NCBI RefSeq assembly: GCF_030272615.1
Contig: NC_081413.1
Location: 181,920,951 to 181,984,950 of the forward strand
Direction of reading: 5' to 3'
Length of the DNA: 64,000 nt
DNA from: Cryptomeria japonica
Lineage: Eukaryota; Streptophyta; Pinopsida; Cupressales; Cupressaceae
Part shown: positions 35,490 through 47,378 of the stretch, piece after piece
Numbering within the stretch: the first letter of the stretch is position 1
Layout: each line of letters opens with the position of its first letter
Notes under the pieces: generated by a model
What the model was told of the DNA's origin: nothing
Seen by the model: only the letters and a program-made list of their open reading frames with translations
Database searches by the model: none
Translations under genes and position numbers: made by a program

Positions 35490-36910
35490 TTGCGCAACTT
35501 TCAGATAATCTATGGCTTTCACCATTTCGTCAAGCGAAATTGTGGGTGTGTTAAGCTATGCGAAATAGCGAAAAGAAAAAGCATGTTCAACTGTGTGCAT
35601 TTGGTTTAGTTTTACGAGACTCCATCTCACCCAAGATCTAATGGCTGATGTTGATTCGCAGCCAAAACTAGCAAGTGAAATACCTTTCACGAAATGGTGA
35701 AAAGGCTTGGTGGGACCCAGTGGTGAAAACTTTTCCATGGCTAAAAGGTGATCAAGTTCAAGAGAAAATTGATGGTTCGCATTGTTTCATGGCTGATAGA
35801 TGCTCACGTGTTATGCCCTGCAAAGCAGCAAAAGGTTTTGGCCTAGGAAAAGGGAGTTTTAATAGAAGCATAACAGATGCGCAGGTTCTCAGAGATCTGA
35901 CGACTAGCGCAGTTTCGCAACAGGGAGATGCTCAAAAGATATCTTTCGCGAAACAACGAAATGACATGGCGTTCCAAGCAAGAAGTCCAGCTGGTTGAGA
36001 TGGCAAGTAAGATAATGGGATGTGGCCGTAAATCAAAGTGGTCAACGAATCAGATTTAAGGACTAAAAGGTGGGTCCAAGAAGATGAGTCATGTTGTGGG
36101 ATAAGAGATGACCTGGCAAATATAGGTGGAAAGGAAAAGGTGGGCTTGAAGAACAGGTAATGCATAAAGGTAAAAGGGGATCAACTCTATTTTGATCCAA
36201 GGGTTCTCATCATTTCATGGCTGCAAATCAAATGAATGTTAAGGCCTGTGAAAAGGTGAAAGAGAAAAAAAGATTCTTCTCGGCATGACGTGGAGTGACA
36301 ACTATTATTTCTTGCAAAGCTTGATGGTTATGTGTTGATTGACAGGTAGTTTCAAAAGGTGTTTTAGGGCCCGCCAAGGTGTAACCGGTGGTTATACCGG
36401 AAATAGGACATGTGATTGATTCTGAACTAAACTTGAAGAGTTTCCCAGGGCTAATGGCCAAATGCCATGTGCCATTTGTTAACTGGTGAATAAGTGGGAT
36501 AAGAAATAAAGGTCTCACTTACAAGATGGTCATCTCAAGATTGATCCAACGCTTCTCGTTGTTTCATGGCCCAGAGATGCAAGCGGATTAATCCCTACGA
36601 AATAGCGAAAAACCATTAGCTATCAAGATGAGGTGCGATTAGTGAAAAGGTTGATGGTCCCGATAAGGATTAAAGGCCAAGCAGTTAGAGTTCCATCTAA
36701 TGCTTGGCATAGCTTCGCGAAAGGAAAGTGCTCATGGGATAAAGCCTGTGAAATGACAAAAAAGAGGTAGGGCTCGATGCAAAGGCAGAGATGTTAAGAC
36801 AATGTAAAAACGGATCATGTCTCATCTAATCAGAAGACTGGCGTAATTTCGTTTGGCAAAATTGCTAGAAGGTTATGCTCTGCGAAATGGAAAAAGAGCG
36901 GAGATGAAAA
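35490..36910 (+). repeat. Dispersed GCGAAATAGCGAAA modules in the 3' giant LTR
   Basis: Second copy of the series described at 21555-22960, with examples near 35560, 35685, 35822, 35948, 36600 and 36890. Some sites keep CpG where the 5' LTR has lost it, and vice versa, so the ancestral motif can be inferred by comparison. Confidence 0.65.
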
Positions 36911-37217
36911 TACATAGGCATGTTATGACCCGTTGGAGCAAAATTTTCAAATTCTTCTATGAATTCAATTCTAAAGGGATGGTCCAAGCATGCAGTATGA
37001 ATGTCGCAGTTAAGAGCCCGACTACTGTATATGATCTCGTATCAATTGAATGAAGGAATCATTTTGAAGAGTAGTTGTAGAGCGGATTTCTTCAAGCAAA
37101 AAATAGGTTCTATTATACTCTTGTTTAGCAATTACTTAACAATGTGTTTTAATTGAGGTCTTGATTTGTCACAAAATAGTTGGGGTTAGTAATTAAATTT
37201 TTTGCACAGTCTTTAAG

Positions 37218-40200
37218 ATGGCACCTAAAAGAGAATTCTGAAGAAAGGTTAATTATTAGGAGAGGGCTATCCGTGATGACTTCCTTGAACAGTTGACATT
37301 GTCAACTAATGTGGTCGCAAAGGTAAAAGAACTCATTCCAAGAGCTCCTTGCCTAAAAATAGGAGAGGGATTATATGATAAGGGTAACTGGCTGAGAGAT
37401 CCTCAAATTGGGTTGTTTGGGTTGGGATTATTTAAAGTTAGATTTGGCATGAGAAACTCCCCAGCCCCACAGAATAGTATCTGGGAGTTGGATGTAGGAA
37501 AATTAGTGGTCCCTGGAGTATTCATGGAAGTGGATCTCCTAACTCAGATTGCACACAACTATGACCCAATTACAAGAAGTTTCAAGGATATAAGTGGGGA
37601 AACCCTTATTGAAATAAATAATGAGGAGTTCAAAAATTCTTTTGGGCTTAGTGAATTTACCAATTTTCTAGAGCCTATTAATTTGAAATCACTAGCTCAA
37701 GTTTACAATGTGTAGAGGAACCACCTCAGAAATGGGCCTCTTAAAGAATTCTTTATGAAGATAGGTGGGTTAACAGTTGTAGGACCTAACACTGAGGAGC
37801 CTTTTTCTCTAAATTTGTTTACGCTTAGGGCCAAAGGATTATATTGGTCACTCTACCAAATTCTAGGAGAAGATGCTGAGGCAAATATGCCAACTCATTA
37901 CATGCTAATGGTTGCTCAAATTTTGAACCCCTCTTTGGCAGTGACCTTTGATTATGCTTCCTTTATCACTGATGCTATCCATGAAGGATTGATAGGAATA
38001 AAGAATGGGAAAGTGGATAGGCCTTTTGGGTGGTACTCCCTCCTCATGCATTTGTTTTTATTCAAAGGTGGTGACTATTTTGCAAGTGGGATAAATATTA
38101 TGAAAGAGAAAAATGGAGAGAAGATGCTAGTGCAGTTATGGAGTACATTGTTGTCATGGGATAGAGAAGATGCAAGCTTCTTAAAGTTTGATAAGTGTTT
38201 TGCATCTAAGATTAGGACTCTTATCTATTCAGAGAATCCAACAGTCCCTAAGGTTCTTTTGGAATTCATTAGGCCAAAAGAGTTTGCTGAGAATGTTAAA
38301 ATTGTTCACAATTGGGGTGATGTTTACTTATACCCTATCTCCACAGTTTTTAGAGTATATGGCTTCAAAGGAACTCCATTTTTGTTACCCTATCAGGTCC
38401 CTCTTAAAGTGAGAATTGTAGGGATCCTCGGGCAGGTTGGAAGTGTGTTGAAGACTTCCTTAAACCATACCATTTATCAACTGCAATATCCTGGTGTGTT
38501 GACCCTAAAGACTTCTTCAATGACATGTTAAGAAAGGGGGAAATATGTAGAGGTAGACCCCACCAATTCCAGTTTCCTGAAGACCTCATTATGAATGAGT
38601 TTGATTTAGATGAACAAGAGTTGAGGAAGGAAAAGTGGGTGGCCTACAAAAAGGCTTTAGACTTTGTACACCAATTTGACACTAGCTATGACCCTTTGTC
38701 TAACTTTCACCCTTTTGAGGAGAAGATAAAGTTCTTGATTCTTTGCTTTGAGGATGTGATGCAAACATTGAAACAAAAGAGGGAGGTTGTAATTAAGAAC
38801 AACCCTGGGAAAGCAAGACTGGTTCTGAATATGTCTGCATCTACTAGAGTAATCCCTCCTAGTGATTACATGTTGTATAAGAAGTCCAACTACTATGTGT
38901 TGATGCCCACAATAGGGGAGCCCTCTTCCTCTAAAGGAAAGAGGAAGATAGAGGATGTCATTGACATTCAAGATAGCCCAAAGAAACAAAGAGTGGGAAA
39001 AGAATTACAATCTGATGAACCTTTGTACTCTCCATCTCAAAACCCTATTCATATGGGAGATGAACAGGCAGTAGCTGAGCAACTATTAGAGTTAGGAAGC
39101 CTTGGAGAGATAGCATACACATATGATGAAGTGGAAGAGGGAATGCCAGAGGAGCCCCTTACTGCTAAAATGAACATCATTGCTAATGAATTCAAAGGCC
39201 AGGAATGGGACCCTGAGATCAAGCAAGCCAGTGAAGTTTTTCGGCTAGTAATAACTTTGTCACATCAGGAGCTTTCCTGCAATTTCTGTGGAAGTAGAAC
39301 ATTGATAAATTTAATGCTAGGTGTGAAAAGAGGAAAAGTGAGCAGCTCCACAGAGATCCAGTTGTGGTAGAGGAAGAGATAAAGTAAGAAATGGCTGATG
39401 AGTTTAAGACCATCACTCCTAAGCAGGGAAGGGACATGGTAGCACAGGCTGGGGTACTCATTCTCCCCAAATGGGACATAGCAGATGCCTTGGGTTTAGA
39501 GGCAGTAAGAAAAGAGACTAAACCTATGGAGGGAGTCACTTTCAGCAAAGATAATGCTGAACTAGTCATGTGGTCTCTTAAAAGAGATGAAAATAAGAGG
39601 AATAAGGACACTCCAGGGTTAAGTTACCTTGGAGGAATGATAGTGAAAAGAGTGCAGAGCACTGGGGTAGTTGAAGTTGATAGCACTGTGCTAGAAACTA
39701 CAAAGTTTAGTGTTGCAGTAGCAGAAAGGGAGTCTAAGGAAAAGAAAGATCTCCAAGTTAAGTTGGAGATAGTTCTAAAAGATTACAACAATGCCAAGGA
39801 AGAGGTAAGAAGTAAAGATAGAATCATCACCAAGCTGCAAAGCTAGTTGGCAGGACAATACCATCAAGGTGAGTCCTCAACATTGATGATCTCCTCTTCT
39901 CCTCCAAGACCTCCACCTACTAGCCCCATTATTGAGTTCCCACCATCTCTAGCACCTTCTAGTTCTTAGTTGATCGAGATCACTCCCCATGAGTTGGAGA
40001 ATTTAAAATAGGCTCAAGCCTTATATGCAAAGAAATATGAAGAGAGTGTAAAGGCTACAATTTTAAGTTTTGCTGACACTATAGGGTCTTCACTAATTTA
40101 TAACAACATGAGTAAGATTATGGCAATGTGGAATGAGTTAAATGGGGACAAGGCTGTGTTAGTGCCTATTTTTGATAAATGAAGACCTATAGAGCAGGAT

Positions 40201-40740
40201 ATAGAACTGATTTGTGTATCCTATGATGAGGTAGGGGCTAACCCTATTATTAAATCTACAAATGATATGACTAAGGATTTAGTAAAGTTGGTAGAAGGAG
40301 TAGATAATGCAGACAGAAAGATAAACTTGTACAAAAAGGAGTACAGTGATCAGGTTTTTGAAGTGTTCCCAGGAGGTTTTGTTAGCCCTAACCAATTAAA
40401 GGACAAACAAATATGCCTTAAGGAACTAGAAGCCAAATTGTCATTAGGGATAAAAGGAATTGTCAAATCAGAGGATGCCTCCATATTTGTTAAAACAAGT
40501 GAAGAGATTGAGAAAATCAAATCTCATTATGGTTTCCTAAATTTAGAGGTCAATAAAATGATAAATTCTTGGAAAAGATTAGCCAAGACAAAAGCAAAAG
40601 TAATTAACTTCTCATGGCCTGCTGATGAGGTGTATCAGGAATGGACAAACAAATATGTAGTGCTTGATGTGGAGCAGTTAGAAGGTGTTGCAATAGAACA
40701 ACAAGAGGGAGAAGTCATGAATGTTGAAAGAGACTTGTAG
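37218..40740 (+). pseudogene. LTR-encoded long protein of unknown family, copy 2
   Basis: Counterpart of the frame at 23314-26934. The ATG at 37218 gives MAPKREF. It is broken by TGA 37239, TAG 37257 (shared), TAG 37713, a ~130-bp deletion near 38435 that shifts phase, the shared -1 shift near 39240, a shared TAG in WK-stop-N near 39294, TAA 39388, TAG 39844, shared TAGs near 39966 and 40008, and TGA 40179. The intact end (VVLDVEQLEG...ERDL, stop 40738) shows where the ancestral protein finished. Comparison with copy 1 polarises the changes: CAG to TAG at 23386, 37713 and 39844; CAA to TAA at 25201, 25947 and 39388; TGG to TAG at 24235 and to TGA at 40179. Confidence 0.8.
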
Positions 40741-41623
40741 CCGCATTTGTAAAGTGTTTTGTAACTTCTTCTTTAGAAGTAATGATTGTAACAAACTCTC
40801 CTAGGAAAGTCTGAAGCTTTGTATGCATCCATATTGTTATAAATGGATACCTAGACTAGTAGAAAAATGATCGCAAAGAATTGTAAGAAAACGCTGCAGA
40901 AATTTATCTGGGCTTTTCCAAGTTTTAATGGAGAATATTCGAAGGTTTTTTGTAATTCTTTTTAAAGAAAATATCAATATACAAACCATCGGTTTTGAGT
41001 TTAAACTTTCTCTTGTCTTCAAATATGTTTACAAGTGTTTACTATTTCATTCTGAATAATCTAGGGCTATTTTGTTTGAATAGGGGTTGTAAGGCAACTT
41101 TTAGTAGATATGTTTCTTAGCTTTTCTCTTTAGGAGGGGAATTGAATATGCAGGAATCATTTCTACCAATAAATTCTTATGTGTGTCAGGCATATATAGG
41201 GATCTGCAGAAGCCAAACTAATGGGATATGTAGAGATATTTGATTGTGGGAGTATTGTTTGTACTTAGATGACTCTTTGACCTTGTATAAGGCACTGGTA
41301 TAGATCAAGGTTGTCTATTACATATTTTGTAGGTCAATACTAAACATGAGTACAATTTTCATTCCTTTGTTTTAGTTAGTTTTAAGGTGATTAGATCCAC
41401 TAGTTTTTTGGACTAGTTTGTTGTGGATTTATCTTTTTAAAGTGTAAATTTAGTTCAAAAAGGTATACCTGCCTGGACTTTGAATAGTTCTGAAGTGTAG
41501 AAGGTTAATCAAACCTTGTCATATGTTATCCTGGAAGTTTCCTTCTCTTTAATATATGTTCTGCATACAGAGTTATCATGTCACTATAAGGATGTTAAAG
41601 TGAATCAAATTTTGAGAACAACA

Positions 41624-41628
41624 ATCTG
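41624..41628. other. Target-site duplication, right (giant Ty3)
   Basis: ATCTG, identical to 21227-21231; Copia-A integrase resumes here. Confidence 0.9.
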
Positions 41629-42145
41629 ACCATAAAATTTAATCTTCAATCATGTTTATGTCTCAACTTTAGCTTTAAATATTTTAAACTTTTCAAAAGC
41701 CTCAGATTTCTCCCTTAGAAAAGTAACCCACATCATTTTAGAATAATCATCAATGATTAGCATAAAATATCTATCACTTTGAAAAATTTAAACTCTACCA
41801 GGGCCACACAAATTAGTATGAATAAGATCAAGAACATCATTAGATTTATCTTGAATACTCTTAAAAGATGTTCTAACCTATTTTCCCATTTGACATTCTT
41901 TACATACCGGATTATAGGGCTTCACAATCTTAGGTATATCTCTAACTGCCTTAGTTGAACTGATCTTTACAATGAAATCAAAATTCACACGACATAGCCT
42001 TTTATGCCATAGCCAACTTTCATCAATTTGTGCAACCAAACATGTCTTCTCGCCAATTCAAATAAAATATATTACCTTTTGTCTGTGTACCAGTTGCAAT
42101 CTCCAAACCAGATCTATTAATGATTTTTTATTTTCCATCCTTGAA
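41629..42145 (-). pseudogene. pol: Copia-A pre-integrase and integrase N-terminal part
   Basis: The reverse strand shows the GAG-pre-integrase His/Cys region (WLWHKRLCRVNFD, CKECQMGK) and the first part of the integrase core (SDRYFMLIIDDYSKMMWVTFL). The first catalytic Asp, normally in HTDLCGP, is Asn (HTNLCGP near 41800-41820), a G-to-A type change. The coding sequence stops at the giant Ty3 insertion and resumes at 21226. Confidence 0.85.
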
Positions 42146-43618
42146 CTATAATTGAAATCCCTTATCCACCAATTGTCCTACATTCAAAATATTATGCTCC
42201 AAAGATTCAACATAATAAACTTTATCAATATTGTTCTTACCATCCAATGATATAGTTCCTTTTCCTTTGATCATACATGCTTTGCCATCTCCAAATCTAA
42301 CTAGACCACCATCAAATTCTTGCAAAGATAGAAACTTCTTTTTATCTCCAGTCATATGATGTGAAAAACCACTGTCAATTACCCATTCATCCTTGTCTTC
42401 AATTTTAGAAACAAGTGCCTTCTCTTCAGGTACATTCTCTTCCAGTGCCAAAACATCTTCCTTGATAGCCAGGAACACCCATTCCTTCCCATTACTGGAA
42501 CCACTAGCAGAGTCTTTTGTCGTTTCATCATCAAAAGCAGTAACACCTTCCTCATCCACTATGTAGCATGATTTGTCTTTGTTTTTCTTGTACTTATACT
42601 TGTTCTAATATCCAAGGTTAGGCTTAAGTGATCTTCTAACTCTTTCTTCAAATCTTGAATTCCTTTTAGGACATCTATATGCAAAATGACCAATCTTATT
42701 ACATCCAAAACATTTAAAAGGTGTTTTTCCTTCATACTTACTTCCTACCGGTCCTTTAGGTACTCTTCTAGAAAATAGTGCTTCAAGATGCTCAAACTCT
42801 TCATCTTCTCTCTTGATATCATCCAATTCCTTTGTATACAAAGCTTTCAAATCTTTCGTACCAATTGATGATGCAGATGCATAAAAATAAGGTTCAGACT
42901 TCACAACTCTAGAAGGTCCAAATTCTTCAAGCTCAAAAGTAGATAATTTCCCAACCAAGGTATCTGTGTTATTAAAAGTATTAGCCATTGTTCTCAATTC
43001 ATTAATTACAGTAGCCTTCATCTTGTAAGCTGGTGGTAGGGCTCTCAGAACTTTAAAAACAATTTCATCTTCACTTAGAGTTCCACCACAAAATTGATTT
43101 CCCATAACAATCTCATTTACCCTTTCCTTGAATGCAGTAATCCTTTCATCTTCTTCCATCTTCAGGTTTTCATATCTTACCCGGTAACCATCAAGTTTAG
43201 CAATCTTCACAGTAGGGTCACCTTCATTAAGAGTCTCCAACTTATCTCATATAGCCTTTCTAGATGATTTGTCAGTTATTCCCATTATTTGCTGATCAAA
43301 AAGTGCACACAAGTGGGCTTCTCTTTCTCTACAATCATTCTCAAGCTCCTTATCCAAGTTTGTCGGAGGAGGATTTCTAGATACTGAATTATGAGGTGTA
43401 ACACCATTTTGTGTTATCTCCCAAATCTCCTTACCAAGACATCTTAGATTAGTCTCCATCTGAATCTTCCATACTCTGTAATTTGTTCCATCAAGCCTAG
43501 GAATATCTCTCTGAAAGATAGCTCCAGGTGAACTAGATGAACTTGAACTGTTAGTCACCATAGGATCTTCCTCAAGCAGATAAGTTTTCTCCAAAGAGGA
43601 CCAAAGCTCTAATACCAA
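42146..43618 (-). pseudogene. gag: Copia-A Gag and protease
   Basis: One reverse-strand phase holds Gag (RLDGTNYRVWKIQME, then FKERVNEIVMGNQ), a zinc knuckle CFGCNKIGHFAYRCP with all four ligands, and a retropepsin segment with DSGFSHHMTGD (about 42340-42375). Interruptions include TGA at about 43244-43246, where Trp is expected (AIWDKLE), and a TAG near 42603, where Gln is likely. The 5' LTR ends just upstream at 43620 with primer site TGGTATTAGAGC, one base different from the initiator-Met site. Gag resembles that of Copia-B, so both belong to related copia lineages. Confidence 0.87.
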
Positions 43619-43619
43619 T

Positions 43620-44845
43620 TGGTAGATAGTTCAAATAACTAGAAGACAACTGAGAAGGGGGGGGGTGAATTAGTTGTCACAGACTACTAGAACATTTAGC
43701 AATTAAAACCTTAATACCATAACCCAAAACATTAATACTGGAATTCTTAAACCAAATACCGGAATAAAAAATAAACCAATTAAGAATAAACAATAACCAG
43801 ATAATGAATACCATCAACATGACATGAAGATATACACATGGAAAACCCGGTAAAGGGAAAAATCGTAGTGGGAAGCCTACCCACAATTAGATAATACTTT
43901 TGCAGTAAGTATGTGAATTACAATTGAGGGGCCTGGACTTGTAGGACGGCCAATAGCCTAGAGCACACTGCTCATCACAAAAGGAGTCTCACTAACTACA
44001 TAGAAATCCAGACTACAATCTGGAGAAATGAATGAACTACAAAGATAACATCTCCTATGCCTGAATATAGTTCCGGTTAAGCTCAATACCAAAGGACTAA
44101 ATCCTCTTACATAAACCCAACTCAATCTCCAATGATCAGCCAAATCCTCCACCTAAATGATATGACATTATTCACACATTACATATCCATATCCCATACC
44201 ATGATCATGATCTACAATGAGATCTTACATCATATATATACAAACCCTCAACCATAAACAATTAGGTTGGCCACTAGACAATAAACCAATTACATAATTA
44301 TAAAAAATGTCGGCCAGAGACCAAAAAAATAATATATGAGCCATAAGACATCCTAGAAACACATCGAGAGGTCCAATCCACATGTTACATTAAGTCGGTC
44401 CATAACTTAGATAATACTAGGACCCAATATAGGTCCACATGCTAAAGTAATGATCCCAATCTGCCAAGTCTTGAACATGATCACCATTGGCATCCTAAAA
44501 CTCCACTAGAAGCCGCACCAACACCACTTATGCATATCATCAAAGATCTTCATCAAAGCTCTTCTGGTGAAACCCTTGCTGAAACCACAAACCAAGCTTT
44601 CAAGCAAACAAAGAAAGCATCTAATAACCAGACCAAAAACAACTGACTGAACATGATCATAAGTAGTATGAATAAGGTAATTCCATAACCCAAACATACC
44701 GAAGCATACCGGATCATCTCCAACCAGAAACCAAACATCCTACTGGGACTAGAAGAGTGTCGGTAAAGCATCCAAAATATCTAGTGTTGACATCAATGAC
44801 AAAACATCAATGCAACACATAATCAATTCCTCCAAATGGCCAACA
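43620..44845 (-). repeat. 5' LTR of Copia-A
   Basis: On the reverse strand it runs from TGTTGGCCATTTGG (44845) to CTATCTACCA (43620) and is followed by a primer site. It is homologous to 17369-18588. Confidence 0.9.
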
Positions 44846-44850
44846 TCTAC

Positions 44851-45486
44851 AACGTACCTTGAGGTGATTTACATTTTAGTCTTTCATTTACATTTACTTG
44901 CAAGTACCTTCTTTTCATCATTTGGTTAATTCCAAAACTGGGGTTTGACTTGAAGGCAAACCCCCAATCTCAACCCCTTTTTCTCTCTTTTCTATGTGTA
45001 GGTTGCAAATGTGCAGTTGTACTTTTAGATTTGGACTCCACTTGTAGAGGCGCAAAAACCCCTTTCATTTCACAGATTTTTTCAGAGGACCGTGTACATT
45101 CCCACCATGGTTCGGGAAACTTTTCCTCAAATTTGCAGGGCGGCTTTGCCTCGACATATTATTGCCAGATCCAAGTGCACAGATTCATCCTATGCTTCTA
45201 TCTTGAGTTATAATCAGATATTTGTTCCTTTTTCACTTGGTCCTAATCACATAATTTAATCAATTCAAATCTCATTCCAGAAGAGGGGATTAACTCACTA
45301 TTCTCACATCACTCAGAATTCAATCTCCTTTTCTGAAGGTTGAATCTAGTGTATTTTCCCCCCTCTTCTAATGTAATATAGGAAAAGTGTTTAAAGGGAA
45401 ATCCAAAGTGAAACTTTCATCTCTCCTTGGAGGGAATTAAATATTTCCTCTAGATTCATCATTCACTCATTTTTCCCAACATTATA
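44851..45486 (+). repeat. Old solo LTR of L55-related family, right half
   Basis: It continues the LTR interrupted at 17368 and aligns with 55920-56590: GGTTAATTCCAAAAC, then GTGTAGGTTGCA, then TTTTTCAGAGGACCGTG. The flanking ATAGTCAC (45484-45491) matches ATAGTCAC before the left half (16808-16815), consistent with a target duplication around a solo LTR; the exact last base is uncertain. Confidence 0.75.
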
Positions 45487-45500
45487 GTCACAAAGGCTAT

Positions 45501-47378
45501 TGTAGACATATAAATTTGACCACTTTCCTAAGTAAATATTTAATATTCATTTTAACCTCATTCCCCTTATTAATTAAATTCTATTTAATTAATTTCTTTA
45601 CATTCATCTATTTTTATTAAATGAATTACTCAATTTATTTAATTAAATTCATCTAAACCTTTTCTAGCCTGTAATTAAATAAATCACTTTATTTAATTAG
45701 TTCCCCTTTCTCCTCTTTTAATTAAATTTACATTTAATTAAATTGATCCTTTCAAATAAATAAATCTAATCTATTTATTTAAATCCCCCACTTGTATTTA
45801 TGCAAGTTGCATCTATTTTGTTGAAATAAAGTAATTTTATTTTAATGAAAATCCTCCTCCATCCACTTGCATTTTCCTACATCTCCCACTTGCCTCCTAA
45901 ACCCCCTTCTAGATTCTTCTAATCCCTTCCAATTTAACATAATCCATCTCCTAATTATTGTCATAATCCTAAGCAAAGTGAAGTCACTTCTCAAAGCCTC
46001 CAAAGTCTCTGAAATGCATTAAAGGCTTTATGTCTTCAACAAGTTAACCCTCAAAGTCTTCCTAACCACTAATGGTTAACTCAGCCTTCTTACATGGTTA
46101 GAGAATTTATCTCTAACTTCACCCTCATATAACCCAAGGGCCTCATCAAGAATTCATGGCTTTAACCTTGGTTATCCTATTAACCCTTGCACAAGAGTTT
46201 ATCCTTTGGATAAAAGCTTTATCCAATGGATGACCCTATCCTAACCTTAACCCTTACCTCCTAAGGTAACCTTCATGTCTTCTTAAGCATTTAATGCTTC
46301 TTACATCTCCTCTCAAGCAATCTCTTGTTGACAATTGTCACCATTTCATTGGTGAGAATTGAAAACATGGATTGATTAACTTTCAATCTTGGCCCTTGTT
46401 AAGATTATCCAATCTTAACCCTCCATTGCCCTATTTTCCCTATAAATAGAGCTCTCATTCTTCATTTTCACAATCAAGTCTTTGTGCATCAAACTTATAG
46501 TCTTTCTTTCTCAACAAATAATATTTCATGCATCCACATCATAGTCTAATTACTAAGCATTTTAGCCTCTCTTTGTTAAATCATCATAATAGCATTTAGA
46601 AGCATTTTTTATCATAGAATATCTATGTTAGAGTAGTATATCATTTCTAGGATAATTTGCTAATCTTACCATCATCTTGATGCTAGCTTAATCATCATAG
46701 TTTCAATATCATACATCTTAGAATGCATTCATGCATATAAATCAAACATCACTCATTCTTGGAGTTGTCATTCCTAAGTCACTTTACTCAATGATCTGAG
46801 AGAAAAACATTAACTTTAGGGATCCTGTGAGATAGAGAACAATGGGACACCCCTTGGGAAGTTGAACTATTTCAAATAGTTCCTATACTTGCACCAAGAG
46901 TCTCATTGGTGTGTGGGTCATTTGAATCTAACTTTTTCATTTTCGTTGCCTCATTTCCCCGCATGCATTTCTGGTACCCACCCTGGGGCTCATACCCATA
47001 AATCACATCATTTTTGGTGTAGGAAAAAGATTACAAGCATGCAGGAATACCATTTTAGCTCATCAGGAATTTTCTTTAGCGCATCCATGGCAAACAACAA
47101 CACTTTCATTGCACTATTTGGTGCATAAGAACCTTATTATAGCACTTTGGAGCTTATTGTTAGCACATAACACTTTCAGTTTCTTTCTTGTGTGTCAGGA
47201 TATCAATGTAGTGCATTCGGTAATTAGTGTGGCACTTATGAGTCATTCTTTAGCACATTTGTACCTTTTTACAGTGCATCTATGCAGAAGTCCAGCGCGT
47301 GACTCTGGCAGAAAGAAGGAATAATTTGTAATGGAATTGAAAGTTAGGCTTGTATAGGCTCACCTAGGGCCTTAATTT
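45501..47378 (+). repeat. Older LTR-like sequence without a gene
   Basis: It starts TGTAGACATATAAATTTG, like the LTR at 12026, and continues with TTAATTAA-rich sequence and a TATA box in CCCTATAAATAGAGC (46441-46447) downstream of a CCAAT motif. The right end is not defined and no partner copy is visible. From about 46990 to 47300 short motifs of the type TTAGCaCA, GCACTT and GCATTCGG recur at 15-30 bp spacing. Copia-B has inserted at 47379. Confidence 0.5.
46441..46447 (+). promoter_or_regulatory. TATA box in LTR-like sequence
   Basis: TATAAATAGAGCTC with an upstream CCAAT-like box near 46409 is a canonical plant core promoter. It lies about 940 bp from the LTR-like start. Confidence 0.55.

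Larger units (their letters stand above)
21232..41623 (+). mobile_element. Giant Ty3/gypsy element with coding LTRs (20.4 kb)
   Basis: A complete Ty3/gypsy element bounded by TG...CA LTRs of 6,643 bp (21232-27874) and 6,451 bp (35173-41623) and by exact ATCTG target duplications. The internal region is about 7.3 kb: primer site, gag, protease, archaeal-type RNase H, RT, decayed Ty3 RNase H and integrase, with no chromodomain seen. The RT and dual RNase H suggest the Tat group. Each LTR carries an extra long sense frame of unknown family. One 230-bp LTR stretch shows about 12 differences (near 5%), and LTR2 has several deletions, so the insertion is not recent. It lies inside Copia-A integrase. 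Confidence 0.92.
35173..41623 (+). repeat. 3' LTR of giant Ty3 element (6.45 kb)
   Basis: It aligns with 21232-27874 from TGTTATCAC to GAGAACAACA, with small deletions, the largest visible ones being about 130 bp near 38435 and about 65 bp near 41175. Unusually, I see no clear polypurine tract before its start. It is followed by ATCTG. Confidence 0.92.
17369..44845 (-). mobile_element. Copia-A: Ty1/copia element, interrupted by a 20.4-kb Ty3 element
   Basis: This is a reverse-strand Ty1/copia element inserted in the solo LTR. Its LTRs (43620-44845 upstream, 17369-18588 downstream) are clearly homologous but much diverged (about 30 differences in the first 200 aligned bases). The flanks TCTAT (17364-17368) and TCTAC (44846-44850) are a decayed target duplication. 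Gag, protease, integrase, RT and RNase H follow in copia order on the reverse strand. Integrase is cut at 21231/41624 by the giant Ty3 element. Without that insert the element is about 7.1 kb. Confidence 0.9.
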
